Shown here in pieces: positions 44,859-54,039 of a stretch of DNA of 64,000 bases. Under the pieces are notes generated by a model. That model saw only the letters and a program-made list of their open reading frames with translations, was not told the DNA's origin and did no database searches. The position numbers were made by a program, and so were the translations under genes. The stretch covers positions 23,742-87,741 of the forward strand of contig JBBRZE010000010.1 of assembly GCA_038236995.1 (NCBI GenBank). Direction: 5' to 3'. The stretch's first letter is position 1, and each line of letters starts with the position of its first letter. The stretch is from JAAFHB01 sp038236995 (GTDB lineage Bacteria > Bacteroidota > Bacteroidia > Bacteroidales > Prolixibacteraceae).

Positions 44859-45905
44859 ATGAGAACCATAATCAATTACGCAGGGATATTATTTGCAGGT
44901 TTGATATTATCATCCTGCATCACGACCCAAAGTGTTTCCATCGATCTATTGGAACCTGGAAAAGTAAGTTTGCCATCACCGGTTCGAAAAGTGGCTTTGA
45001 TTTCGCGTAATTTTAAATTTTCGGTGGATACCCTTGCTAAATATTACAACTCAGATTTTCGTCTGAAAAAAGGGTCAAGGGCTGAAAATTTGGTGATTGA
45101 TAGTATTGCAGTCACAAGAAGTATGGATAGTCTTCGAAAAGCACTGCTTGAATCGGGACGTTTTGACGAGGTTTTTGTTTATCCATCAAATGCCATAAAG
45201 CCACATACAGGAGTTAAGGAGTTACCACTTTCTTCAGGTTTTATTCAGTCGGTTTGTACCGAAAGCGAAACTGATGCTGTGATATCACTTGAAATGCTAA
45301 GCTTTTTCTACAGCCGCCATAATGGTTCTTCTGGTCGCGAGATCCAGCCCGAAGCAAACGTGAAAGTTACTGCTATCTGGTCGGTATATACACCGAAGAG
45401 TGATGGTCCGATTGACAGGTTCACTCATTCCGAGGTGATCCGGTGGAGTGATAAAGACCCGAAAGACAATAGTTTGAATTATAAACTTCCAGGAAGAAAA
45501 GAGGCAATATCGATAGCCTGTGGAGTGGCAGCAAAAAATTATAGTAAAAGAATTGTGCCTTATTGGGCTGAATCATCCAGAATTATTATTGGTTTGAACG
45601 GTTTGGATTGGGAAAAAGCGATGTATTACGGTGAAAAGAGCGAATGGAAAAAGGCTGCTCAGATTTGGAAAAAGTATTTGGAAACTCCTCAAACGAGAGT
45701 TGCCGGTATTGCTGCTTTGAACTATGCTGTTGCACAAGAGATGCTTGGTGATCCGGATCAGGCAAGTGCATGGTCGGCAAAATCAGTATCACTTCTAAAA
45801 AGCGGTGAAACTGGCAGGATTTCAAGAGACTATGCCGGGCAGCTTTACCAAAGGAAGTTAAAAGCAGTCCAACTCAATTCCCTTCTGAAAATCAGCCGTC
45901 CGTGA
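44859..45905 (+). CDS. DUF6340 family lipoprotein, second intact copy
   Basis: A 348-aa lipoprotein with lipobox LILSSC (Cys20). It shares the family order with the gene at 43438: VRKVALISRNF at the start of the domain, RKALLESGRFDEVFV, VCTESETDAVISLEMLSF, VTAIWSVYTP, KEAISIACGVAAKNYSKRIVPYWAESSR, and a TPR-like tail (SEWKKAAQIWKKYLE, LNYAVAQEMLGDPDQASAWSAKSV). It is clearly diverged from the first copy, so the duplication is old. Function unknown. It is followed 29 bp later by the Ste24 protease gene. Confidence 0.85.
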   Translation: MRTIINYAGILFAGLILSSCITTQSVSIDLLEPGKVSLPSPVRKVALISRNFKFSVDTLAKYYNSDFRLKKGSRAENLVIDSIAVTRSMDSLRKALLESGRFDEVFVYPSNAIKPHTGVKELPLSSGFIQSVCTESETDAVISLEMLSFFYSRHNGSSGREIQPEANVKVTAIWSVYTPKSDGPIDRFTHSEVIRWSDKDPKDNSLNYKLPGRKEAISIACGVAAKNYSKRIVPYWAESSRIIIGLNGLDWEKAMYYGEKSEWKKAAQIWKKYLETPQTRVAGIAALNYAVAQEMLGDPDQASAWSAKSVSLLKSGETGRISRDYAGQLYQRKLKAVQLNSLLKISRP

Positions 45906-45934
45906 TTATTTCAGCTTAATATTAAATCATTTAA

Positions 45935-47170
45935 ATGGTAACGCTACTCTATTATTCTATTCTTATCGTTTTAATTGCTGATTTTATTTTTGAGCGTTGG
46001 CTTGATTATTTAAACACCAAAAGTTGGCCTACAGAACTTCCTTGCGAGTTATTAGGTATATATAATGAAGAGAAGTATCAAGAATCGCAGAAATACCAAA
46101 AAGTAACGCACCAATTTACATTGGTGACTGAATCATTGGGATTTATAGCCATTCTTATCATATTCATTAGCGGAGGTTTTGGTTGGCTGGATGGAATCAT
46201 TCGTCTCCGGGTAAGTAATCCGATATACGTTGCACTCTTATTTTTTGCAATTTTAGGACTTATTACAGAAATTGTTTCATTACCTTTTTCCTTGTACGAT
46301 ACCTTTGTTATTGAAGCTAAGTTTGGATTTAACAAGACGTCGCTTCGAGTTTTCTTTCTTGACAGGATGAAGGGGCTGGTCATCTCCGCAATAATTGGGG
46401 GTATCATTCTTAGTCTGATCATATGGATTTACCTTATTGCCGGCAATTTATTTTGGCTCTATTCTTTACTGGTTATTGCAGCCTTTTCAATCTTTATGGC
46501 AATGTTTTATTCGAGTATAGTTGTTCCACTTTTCAATAAGCAAACGCCTCTGGCTGACGGTGATCTCAAAAATGCAATCAGTGCCTTTAGTGTTAAAGCG
46601 GGTTTTTTTCTCGACAATATTTATGTGATCGATGGATCCAAACGGTCAACCAAGGCAAATGCCTATTTTTCGGGATTGGGAAGGAAAAAAAGAATTGTAT
46701 TGTATGATACTTTGATCAACGAATTGGAAACGGAGGAAATCGTGGCAGTTTTAGCCCACGAAATAGGCCATTATAAGAAACATCACATCTATTTGGGATT
46801 ATTTTACTCATTAGTGTCTACTGCAGTTATGCTTTATGTTTTTTCTTTAGTTAGTAGTTATCCTGCATTTGCTCAGGTTCTTGGATCAGAGATTCCCAGT
46901 TTCCAGTTGGCAATTATTTCATTTGGGATTCTCTATTCACCGCTTTCAATGATCATTGGCATTGGTATGAATTACAACTCACGAAAACATGAATATCAGG
47001 CCGACCAATTCGCTGCCGAAAGATACACAGGAGAATATCTTGCTTCTGCGCTGAAAAAATTGTCAGTCAATAACCTAAGCAATCTGACACCACATCCTTT
47101 TTATGTCTTTTTTCACTATTCACATCCAACACTTTTACAACGATTAAAAAAACTTGCAGAGATTAATTAA
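45935..47170 (+). CDS. M48 family metallopeptidase, Ste24/CAAX prenyl protease-like
   Basis: A 411-aa integral-membrane zinc protease. Hydrophobic segments lie near residues 1-18, 60-80, 95-120, 145-190 and in the C-terminal half. The zinc motif VLAHEIGHYKKHH gives H275-E-x2-H279, and the third ligand is the Glu in NSRKHEYQADQFAAER. The order of TMs and motifs matches Ste24p, which in bacteria acts in membrane-protein quality control; true CAAX processing is not expected. The M28 peptidase frame follows immediately. Confidence 0.92.
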   Translation: MVTLLYYSILIVLIADFIFERWLDYLNTKSWPTELPCELLGIYNEEKYQESQKYQKVTHQFTLVTESLGFIAILIIFISGGFGWLDGIIRLRVSNPIYVALLFFAILGLITEIVSLPFSLYDTFVIEAKFGFNKTSLRVFFLDRMKGLVISAIIGGIILSLIIWIYLIAGNLFWLYSLLVIAAFSIFMAMFYSSIVVPLFNKQTPLADGDLKNAISAFSVKAGFFLDNIYVIDGSKRSTKANAYFSGLGRKKRIVLYDTLINELETEEIVAVLAHEIGHYKKHHIYLGLFYSLVSTAVMLYVFSLVSSYPAFAQVLGSEIPSFQLAIISFGILYSPLSMIIGIGMNYNSRKHEYQADQFAAERYTGEYLASALKKLSVNNLSNLTPHPFYVFFHYSHPTLLQRLKKLAEIN

Positions 47171-47260
47171 TTGAGGCTTTCCGGCTTGTTGATGTTCAAA
47201 AATAAGTATAGGTTCGTAGTTTATTTCATAACAGTACCAAAGAATCGTTATCTTATTAAT

Positions 47261-48931
47261 ATGCTATTCATGAGGATTAAGACGTTATTCGTACAGCTGA
47301 CTATTTCATCTCTTTTTTTGGGAAGCCTAAGTACACAGGGACAGTCAGTTGATGATGCAATAAAAACCATCAATGAATCCTCTCTCAAAGCGCAACTGAA
47401 TTTTTTGGCATCCGATTGGATGGAGGGGCGCGAGTCGGAAACCAAAGGGGCTTTTATGGCAGGTGATTATATTGCATCAATGTTTCAGGTGTTTGGTATC
47501 GAACCGTGTGGCGATATGGAATATACTTTTCCGTTCGCAGGACAAAGGGGGGGGAGGCCGGAAGCCAAACCTTCTTATTTTCAAAAATTCAACATACTTA
47601 AGTATAAAGCATCAGATAAACAATCATTTAGTCTCATTCGTGAGATAGATGGAGCTCGTCTGGTAAAGAATTTTGATTACGGTATTGACTATAATTTAAA
47701 CGGTATCGAGACAGATACTGAGATTGATGCACCTGTTGTTTTCGTCGGGTATGGTGTGAAAAATGATTCACTTAAATACAACGATTTTGCAAAGGTTAAT
47801 GTAAAGGGTAAAATCATTCTCCGGTTTGATGGTTATCCCGGTTTTCGCGACACAACATCAAGTTCCTATAAAAAATTGAAATTTTCGAATCTTTGGAGTG
47901 CAAAAGAGAAATGGGCACTCGAGGCTGGAGCCATTGGCGTTATCAATCTTTCAACTTATCCAAACAAGGATTTTGGGAAAGCACATAATTTACCATTTAG
48001 GTATGAAAGTGTTGAAATTGAGTCAGATACGGCACCCGAAAAATATTACGATAAAAAGGCTGTTCTTGCTAATGACTCGCTTCAAAAATCCTTGCCTGTA
48101 ATTCGGATTTCAGCACGCTTGCAGAATGAATTGATGGGGCTTATTAATGTTGATATTTTCAGTTTTGAAATAGATGCAAAGAATAATCTTAAATCGGCCT
48201 CCAGGGAAATTAGTGGTTTACGAATTGGATTAAAATCGGGAGTTGAAACTGAATTGCTGACGGTTCGAAATGTACTGGGGATGATTGAAGGTGTTAACAA
48301 AAACGAATTCATAGTTGTAGGTGCCCATTACGACCATTTGGGAAAATACAATGGGTATATATATAACGGTGCAGACGATAATGGCTCAGGAACTGTAGGT
48401 GTCATGTCCATAGCACGGGCTCTAATGGTAACCGGGAAAAAGCCGGAGAAAACAATCATCTTTGCCGCCTGGACGGCTGAGGAGAAAGGTTTGCTAGGTT
48501 CTGAATATTTTGTGAAAAATTTCTCAGGTGTGAATCGGATCGCTTTGAATTTGAATTTCGATATGATAGGGCGTAGTTCGGTAAAAGATACTATCGGAAA
48601 TAAATGCGGTGTTGAGTTCACAAAAGTTTACGGTGGTTTTCAGGAACTTTCGCAGAAACATGTGAAGGATTTTGGTTTGAATCTGGATATTAAATATACA
48701 GGTTCCGAAAGACCTTCTGGTGGGAGTGACTTTTCCCCTTTTGCCGGGAAGGATGTTCCCGTGATAAGTTTCATGTCTGCTATGCATCCCGACTACCATC
48801 GTCCCACGGATGATGTGGTGAAAATAGAGTGGAAAAAGATGGAGGATATCATCAAACTTGGTTTTCTTAATATCAATGAATTAGCTAACTCAGATCTTAA
48901 GAAATACAAAGTTCCGTTAACAACAAAGTGA
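47261..48931 (+). CDS. M28 family aminopeptidase, exported
   Basis: A 556-aa secreted zinc aminopeptidase. A signal peptide (RIKTLFVQLTISSLFLG...QGQ) is followed by a start typical of the group (LKAQLNFLASDWMEGRESETKGAFMAGDYIA), a PA-like insert (about 165-270, APVVFVGYGVKND ... KVNVKGKIILRFDGYPGF), then the peptidase core: VGAHYDHLGKYNGYIYNGADDNGSG (His/Asp zinc ligands), WTAEEKGLLGSEYF (catalytic and ligand Glu), LNFDMIGR (Asp) and SAMHPDYHRPTDDVVKI (His). The frame is open from 47171, directly after the Ste24 stop; ATG at 47261 or 47270 gives a proper signal peptide. Confidence 0.9.
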   Translation: MLFMRIKTLFVQLTISSLFLGSLSTQGQSVDDAIKTINESSLKAQLNFLASDWMEGRESETKGAFMAGDYIASMFQVFGIEPCGDMEYTFPFAGQRGGRPEAKPSYFQKFNILKYKASDKQSFSLIREIDGARLVKNFDYGIDYNLNGIETDTEIDAPVVFVGYGVKNDSLKYNDFAKVNVKGKIILRFDGYPGFRDTTSSSYKKLKFSNLWSAKEKWALEAGAIGVINLSTYPNKDFGKAHNLPFRYESVEIESDTAPEKYYDKKAVLANDSLQKSLPVIRISARLQNELMGLINVDIFSFEIDAKNNLKSASREISGLRIGLKSGVETELLTVRNVLGMIEGVNKNEFIVVGAHYDHLGKYNGYIYNGADDNGSGTVGVMSIARALMVTGKKPEKTIIFAAWTAEEKGLLGSEYFVKNFSGVNRIALNLNFDMIGRSSVKDTIGNKCGVEFTKVYGGFQELSQKHVKDFGLNLDIKYTGSERPSGGSDFSPFAGKDVPVISFMSAMHPDYHRPTDDVVKIEWKKMEDIIKLGFLNINELANSDLKKYKVPLTTK

Positions 48932-48979
48932 CATATTAAGAAAGATTTGTATTTTTACCCAAGATAAAAAAAATAAGAA

Positions 48980-49726
48980 ATGAAACTTTTAGAAGGAAAA
49001 ACGGCAATTGTTACAGGCGCTTCGCGAGGAATTGGTAAGGCGATTGCAATTAAATTTGCTGAAGAGGGGTGTAATATAGCTTTTACTGATTTGTTTTACG
49101 ACGATATCGCGAAGGCAACAGAGACAGAGCTTCAGGCGATGGGTGTAAAAGCGAAGGCCTATGCTTCGGATGCTTCGAAATTTGATGATACGCAGAATGT
49201 AGTGGCTCAGATTATTGCCGATTTTGGATCGGTTGATGTTCTGGTCAATAATGCAGGAATTACGAAAGATTCGCTCCTGATGCGAATGACTGAGAACCAG
49301 TGGGATGCAGTCATTACAGTAAATCTGAAATCTGTATTTAATTTTACAAAAGCGGTTCAGGCAGGAATGCTTAAACAACGAAGCGGCTCAATTGTAAATA
49401 TGAGTTCGGTGGTTGGCGTAAGTGGAAATGCTGGTCAAGCCAACTATTCTGCATCTAAGGCAGGTATTATTGGATTTACAAAGTCAATTGCAAAAGAGCT
49501 TGGCTCAAGAGGTATTCGCTCTAATGCAATAGCTCCTGGATTCATTATTACCGAAATGACTGCTAAAATTCCTGAAGATGCCCGCAAACAATGGGAGGCG
49601 ACAATTCCAATGAAGCGCGGTGGTTTACCTGAAGAAGTTGCGAAAGTAGCACTTTTCCTTGCTTCTGATCTTGCTTCTTATGTTTCCGGACAGGTGATTA
49701 ACGTCTGTGGAGCCATGAATACTTAA
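48980..49726 (+). CDS. fabG: 3-oxoacyl-[acyl-carrier-protein] reductase
   Basis: A 248-aa short-chain dehydrogenase that reduces 3-oxoacyl-ACP with NADPH in fatty-acid elongation. The nucleotide motif is VTGASRGIGKAIA (residues about 11-23), followed by NNAGIT, NLKSVFNFTKAVQ, the catalytic NMSSVVGVSGNAGQANYSASK (Ser, Tyr, Lys) and the C-terminal FLASDLASYVSGQVINVCGAM typical of FabG. No other fab genes are adjacent. A strong terminator follows at 49801. Confidence 0.93.
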   Translation: MKLLEGKTAIVTGASRGIGKAIAIKFAEEGCNIAFTDLFYDDIAKATETELQAMGVKAKAYASDASKFDDTQNVVAQIIADFGSVDVLVNNAGITKDSLLMRMTENQWDAVITVNLKSVFNFTKAVQAGMLKQRSGSIVNMSSVVGVSGNAGQANYSASKAGIIGFTKSIAKELGSRGIRSNAIAPGFIITEMTAKIPEDARKQWEATIPMKRGGLPEEVAKVALFLASDLASYVSGQVINVCGAMNT

Positions 49727-49800
49727 TATGCATTAAATTGAAAATCAACAATTCATCATTTTTTAGTCTGAAGTTGTTTGATCATTAAAATAGTTAAAAG

Positions 49801-49830
49801 AAAAGAGCTGAACAATCAGCTCTTTTCTTT
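49801..49830 (+). terminator. intrinsic terminator after fabG
   Basis: A perfect 11-bp stem AAAAGAGCTGA (49801-49811) with TCAGCTCTTTT (49816-49826) has a 4-nt loop, and a T-rich tail follows. The remaining gap to 50011 shows nothing else. Confidence 0.93.
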
Positions 49831-50011
49831 TATGAGAAAGCAAGCAAAAACCTTATTTAATTGGGTTTCCCAATAATTTTGTAGATTTAACAAACGAATA
49901 TAATTGTTTTTTTAGGCCAGACGATTTTTTTCACCCATTATGAATGGGTGCATTCTCCCAACAATTTTAAAACCAGATTTATATGGTTAGAATAGCTTTC
50001 AAATTGATTGG

Positions 50012-50788
50012 ATGAAAAATAAAAATATTTCCTTTCTACTGAGTATTTATTTTTTGATTGCTGAGACAATTATCTCGGTTTTAATCATTTTTGTTGGCTA
50101 TTCCTAACTTCGACATTCATTATCTGAAAATTACCGTTATAGATTACAATACGACGTTCAGGAAGTACTAAACGAAGTTCACAATTCGATGAATGAAGCA
50201 GAACGGTTTACTGAAAATCTGACTGCTGATAATTATCAAAGACTTCTGCTTAAAAATCCCATGAGTTATCTCGAAATGGCGTTTAAGATTCAGCCCGATA
50301 TGTCGGCATTTGGAATGATAACTACGGCTGAAAATAAATTTTCCCTGCGGAAACCTGATTTTATTTTTTACAAATCAGGTACGAATATATTATCAGATAC
50401 TGGTAGATTTGACAACAAAAGTCCTGGGGTAAAAGAACGGTATAAATCAATGCTTTTGGCTAAAAAACCAGCATGGAGCTTACCTTTTTACAATTCCCAA
50501 ATTGATTCAAGGGAGATTACTTAAGCACGACCAATTGATTTTGAGCAGAATGGGAAAATGGTTCACGCAACATTTTTTTGCTCGGTCTCTCTCGACCGGA
50601 ATCTTGGTAAACTAAGAAATCAAAAAATGATTAAATCCGGTTTTTCAATTCTTTTAAATGAACGAAACCTTGTTGTTTACCATCCCGATAGTACAAAAAA
50701 CGGAAAAGATATCAAACACTTGTTGCACTTAAATTTACACGAAAATAAAAAAAGGCCGGAGGAAAACCGGCCTTTCTATAATAAATAA
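50012..50788 (+). pseudogene. broken sensor-domain membrane protein
   Basis: One frame carries an N-terminal TM (FLLSIYFLIAETIISVLIIFVGY), then an extracytoplasmic sensor-like domain: SENYRYRLQYDVQEVLNEVHNSMNEAERF, NFxx-type segments and FSILLNERNLVVYHPDS near the end. This pattern (long helix, then PAS-like Cache domain with a V-V-Y-H-P motif) is typical of dCache sensors in histidine kinases and SpoIIE-type phosphatases. It is inactivated by an in-frame TAA at 50105-50107 right after the TM and a TAA at 50522-50524. No HAMP or output domain follows; the frame runs into the terminator of the opposite gene. Both the C-terminal half and its partner genes are absent. Confidence 0.85.
50744..50775 (-). 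terminator. intrinsic terminator of the outer-membrane barrel gene
   Basis: Read on the minus strand, AAAGGCCGG pairs with CCGGCCTTT (arms 50767-50775 and 50751-50759) around a 7-nt loop and continues into a T run (complement of 50744-50750). It lies 21 bp past the barrel gene stop. It truncates the apparent end of the pseudogene on the other strand. Confidence 0.92.
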
Positions 50789-50796
50789 ATTTTTTC

Positions 50797-51426
50797 CTAG
50801 ATGAATTTGAAGCCAACTGAGAATGTTAAGGTATTACCTTTATTAACGAACCCAACTTTACTGACACTTCCTTCTGAAGTGTTTGATAGTCCCCATTCAT
50901 AACGACAATCCAAAGTGATCATACCAACGTCAACGCCAGCTCCTAACTGCCAATCCCAAATGTTATTTTTATAATTTTCAGTGTCATAAATGGGACCCGA
51001 AACGCCCACATATGTGACATTACTGCTTTTCATCGGAAACGACATGGCAGGACCTGTAAATGCACGAATGGATGCGAGTTTCAGATCGATCAGTTTAATA
51101 CCCAGTAAAAGCGGAACCTGGATGGAATTTAATTTAACAGATTGGGTTGCAGTTCCAGTTGCATCTGTTGATTGGCTATTTCTAACACAATACAATAATT
51201 CTGGCTGCAGATAGATTTTGGTACCAAGCCGGGCAAAGACGCCAAGATTATATCCAGATTTTGCGTCTGATTTAAAGTCATTAAAAGTTACACCTTGTCC
51301 AGAATAATTATCAGTTGTAATTTTACTGGAATTAATACCCCCTTTTATGCCAATTGCAAACGGCAATTGTGCAAATGTCGACAATACCAATGTCATAAAG
51401 GTAAATGTCAAAATTGTTTTTCTCAT
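50797..51426 (-). CDS. outer-membrane beta-barrel (PorT-like) protein
   Basis: A 209-aa exported barrel protein. A signal peptide (MRKTILTFTFMTLVLSTFA) is followed by LPFAIGIKGGINSSKITTD, the standard start of outer-membrane beta-barrel (PorT/OprF-like) proteins, then strands such as GYNLGVFARLGTKIYLQPELLY, SIQVPLLLGIKL, DWQLGAGVDVGMITLDCRYEWGLSN and a C-terminal NTLTFSVGFKFI. It is probably an eight-stranded barrel; ligand or partner unknown. It is a single gene with its own terminator and a 223-bp upstream region without other features. Confidence 0.87.
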   Translation of the reverse strand: MRKTILTFTFMTLVLSTFAQLPFAIGIKGGINSSKITTDNYSGQGVTFNDFKSDAKSGYNLGVFARLGTKIYLQPELLYCVRNSQSTDATGTATQSVKLNSIQVPLLLGIKLIDLKLASIRAFTGPAMSFPMKSSNVTYVGVSGPIYDTENYKNNIWDWQLGAGVDVGMITLDCRYEWGLSNTSEGSVSKVGFVNKGNTLTFSVGFKFI

Positions 51427-51649
51427 GATTTTAATTTTTCGTTTAACTAACTAAGATTTACACTTTTGAATTAACAATACCTAGTAAAGTAATTCCTTTT
51501 AAAAAAGCCATAAACAGAATACAAAAACTGATAACCAGTTGACCTGATAGGTCCGAATTTATAAGCTGTTACTGCTTCATTCAACAAATACAAATCAAAT
51601 TTAGGTATTTAATTCGGTGAATTAGATGAATTATATATATTTAACAGAA

Positions 51650-52384
51650 CTATAAACCGCGCTCCTTGCAAATTTCCTGATAGGCTTCATTTAATTTTTG
51701 AAATTTTTCATTGGCCGCTTTTTGAACGTCTTCGCCTAAATAGCTTACCTTATCGGGATGATATTTTAGCGCCATCTTTCGATAAGCTTTCTTAATCTCT
51801 TCGTTAGAAGATTGTTCCTGTATCTCAAGAATGTGGTATGCCCAGTCGGTTTTGGGAATAAACATTGCTTCAATCGAATTGTAGTCAGCACTGGAAATGC
51901 CAAGAGTTGTGGCTATATGTTGAATTAATTTAAGCTCATCCGGATGCAAAACGCCATCAGCATTTGCAATCCCCAAAAGAAAATGAACCAGCTGCAAACG
52001 CGAAGAATGATCAACATATTTTCGGATCTGAATGCAGACATCGGTTACCGGAATATTTTGGGTGGTCAGGTCTTTCAGAATAGTTAATGCTTGTTTTGCA
52101 CCTTCAGCTCCGAAATTTCGTTTCAGAAATTCTTTCACGTAATCGAGTTCAGACCGCAAAATTTTGCCATCTGCTTTTAAAACCGCAGTAACAAGGACAA
52201 GCAGGCTGAACATATAGTCCCCTTGTGTGATTTGCACTTTTTTAACGGATTCCAGCTCCGGATTTGAAAGTAGGTTATCTGCCTCGTCAAAAACTGAACC
52301 AAGCACAAAACCCGCCAAGGCTCCAAGAGGTCCGCCCAAGGTAAACCCCAAACCTCCACCTATCCATTTACCAATTTTTACCAT
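51650..52384 (-). CDS. TerB-J-domain co-chaperone (DjlA-like)
   Basis: A 244-aa protein. A glycine-rich N-terminal hydrophobic segment (IGGGLGFTLGGPLGALAGFVLGS) suggests membrane association. A TerB-like helical domain spans about 55-165 (LLVLVTAVLKADGKILRSELDYVKEFL ... GIANADGVLHPDELKLIQHIA). A C-terminal J-domain has the HPD motif in KMALKYHPDKVSYLG and ends NEAYQEICKERGL. This order equals DjlA, a co-chaperone of DnaK. It overlaps coaE by 17 bp, so it is translated from the same message. Confidence 0.93.
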   Translation of the reverse strand: MVKIGKWIGGGLGFTLGGPLGALAGFVLGSVFDEADNLLSNPELESVKKVQITQGDYMFSLLVLVTAVLKADGKILRSELDYVKEFLKRNFGAEGAKQALTILKDLTTQNIPVTDVCIQIRKYVDHSSRLQLVHFLLGIANADGVLHPDELKLIQHIATTLGISSADYNSIEAMFIPKTDWAYHILEIQEQSSNEEIKKAYRKMALKYHPDKVSYLGEDVQKAANEKFQKLNEAYQEICKERGL

Positions 52385-52967
52385 CTGATCTGATTAATTT
52401 ATCCAGTTCAATTATCTGAGGGAATAACAATTTAACGTTGTTATTTTCAATAATGTAATTCACCATTGTGATTTTTTTTGAATCCGGCATTTGATTATTA
52501 ATACGTTGCATCACCAGCTCTTCAGATAAACGATCACGTTTGATTACCCGTTCTATCCGAACTTTTTCATCGGCCAAAACTAATATATTGCTGTCGAAAT
52601 CGGAAGCATACCCGCTTTCGAGCAGAATAGCAGCTTCATAAAGAATGTAGGAGGCATTTTGGTGAATATTTGCCCATTTGAGGAAGCTTTGTCGGACCGC
52701 AGGATGAATAATTGCATTAACATTTGCCAAAGCCTTTGAATCATTAAAAATTAGTCCGGCCAATTTTTTTCGGTCAAGTAATCCATCATGAGAATAGATT
52801 TGCCTGCCAAAAAGCTTACTAAGAAGATCTCTAATCTGTAAATTATTATTTTGAAGTAATTTAGCTTCAAAATCAGCATGAAATACAGGAACACCCAGAA
52901 GTTTAAAAATTTCACAAACGGTCGTTTTACCGCTGCCAATTCCCCCCGTAATTCCGATTTTCTTCAT
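52368..52967 (-). CDS. coaE: dephospho-CoA kinase
   Basis: Phosphorylates the 3'-OH of dephospho-CoA, the last step of coenzyme A synthesis; 199 aa. The P-loop is GITGGIGSGKTTVCEIF (residues about 4-20), then VPVFHADFEAKLL, HPAVRQSFLKW, YEAAILLESGYASDFDSNILVLADEKVRIERVIKRD (lid and core). It starts 5 bp after the YbbR gene and overlaps the TerB-J-domain gene by 17 bp. The segment between the P-loop and DFEAK is normal. Confidence 0.95.
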   Translation of the reverse strand: MKKIGITGGIGSGKTTVCEIFKLLGVPVFHADFEAKLLQNNNLQIRDLLSKLFGRQIYSHDGLLDRKKLAGLIFNDSKALANVNAIIHPAVRQSFLKWANIHQNASYILYEAAILLESGYASDFDSNILVLADEKVRIERVIKRDRLSEELVMQRINNQMPDSKKITMVNYIIENNNVKLLFPQIIELDKLIRSDGKNW

Positions 52968-52972
52968 TGAAT

Positions 52973-53965
52973 CTAATCCTTCCGTTCAATAATATATTCT
53001 ACATCTTTGGGAAAATGATCTACAGAGAGAACGGTTTCGGGGACTTTATCGAGAACTACCCGCAATTTTGATAGTACGTCAGACCGATGTGAATAATCGA
53101 CGATAGCTCTGAAACTGTTGCTATTCAATTTGCTGTATTGACTTAATCCAATCCTGCAGGTTACTTTTACCTTTGCAGGAAAGGTTTTAATAAGCAATGA
53201 ATCGGGCTGATTGATTATCAGTATGGGTATTTCAAATTTTGCCTCGGTGCATTGTTCCACATCAATCAGGACTGAGACCTCGTCGAATTCGGATTTCAAT
53301 TCCGGCAACATAACTAAATCGACATCGCGTTTGACCGTATGCGATAAATTTTTAAGCTCAATCGATTTTGTATAGATATACTTCAACGTATCCAAAATCG
53401 CTTCAGGACCGCGTACCAAAATTGACTCAGGCTTAACTACGGGTGGATTCTGCAGAATAAATTCTTTTGCAAAAGTGAAATCTACAATCGGATGGACCGG
53501 TACTAATTTTTCAATTACGCTGCTTACCTTGAATGATATTGAATCGGGTCTGATACTGATAATTTGGATTTCGCTACTTATTTGTTTAGCAATTTCCTCT
53601 TTGTGTCCATTTGTCGAAATGGTGTACTTCGACATAAACTTATCTTCTAAGTAATTGTTTGTTAGTTCATTAACGTCCAATAGTACAGGTGAGAACGCCA
53701 GGCTCAATTTATGTCTTAGCAATGTGTAACCAAATGCATCAACCGTGAGATCAAATTTATCTGGTAATTTACCTGTAAGGTCCTTATCTTTAGGGATATT
53801 AATATATCTTACCGGCACTGTAATATGATCGGTATAATGCTTTTCGAGTGCATTGAGAAACCATAAAAACGTGGCTAATGCCAGGCAAACCAAAAAGACA
53901 AAAGCTTTTTCGCTGCGTATTGCCTTAATTTCGGTTTTAATATATTCAATGACTCGTCTTGGCAT
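52973..53965 (-). CDS. YbbR domain protein
   Basis: A 330-aa protein with one N-terminal TM (AFVFLVCLALATFLWFLNAL) after a basic start, and YbbR-like extracytoplasmic repeats: ITVPVRYINIPKDKDL, LPDKFDLTVDAFGYTLLRHK, LVPVHPIVDFTFAKEFILQNPPVVKPESILVRGPEAIL and the C-terminal VTCRIGLSQYSKL. In Firmicutes the homologue CdaR controls a diadenylate cyclase, but no cyclase gene is next to it here. It precedes coaE by 5 bp; a terminator-like hairpin separates it from yajC. Confidence 0.87.
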   Translation of the reverse strand: MPRRVIEYIKTEIKAIRSEKAFVFLVCLALATFLWFLNALEKHYTDHITVPVRYINIPKDKDLTGKLPDKFDLTVDAFGYTLLRHKLSLAFSPVLLDVNELTNNYLEDKFMSKYTISTNGHKEEIAKQISSEIQIISIRPDSISFKVSSVIEKLVPVHPIVDFTFAKEFILQNPPVVKPESILVRGPEAILDTLKYIYTKSIELKNLSHTVKRDVDLVMLPELKSEFDEVSVLIDVEQCTEAKFEIPILIINQPDSLLIKTFPAKVKVTCRIGLSQYSKLNSNSFRAIVDYSHRSDVLSKLRVVLDKVPETVLSVDHFPKDVEYIIERKD

Positions 53966-53987
53966 GGACAGAGATTTTAGTAATGAA

Positions 53988-54014
53988 GCAAAAAGGCTGG
54001 TTACCCAGCCTTTC
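53988..54014 (-). terminator. terminator-like hairpin between yajC and ybbR
   Basis: Arms aaaggctgg (53992-54000) and ccagccttt (54005-54013) pair over 9 bp with a 4-nt loop, and on the minus strand a run of five T follows. It could end the nusB-DUF1573-yajC message or attenuate read-through into ybbR-coaE. Confidence 0.82.
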
Positions 54015-54039
54015 AGAATTTAGATTAAAATATATTTAA

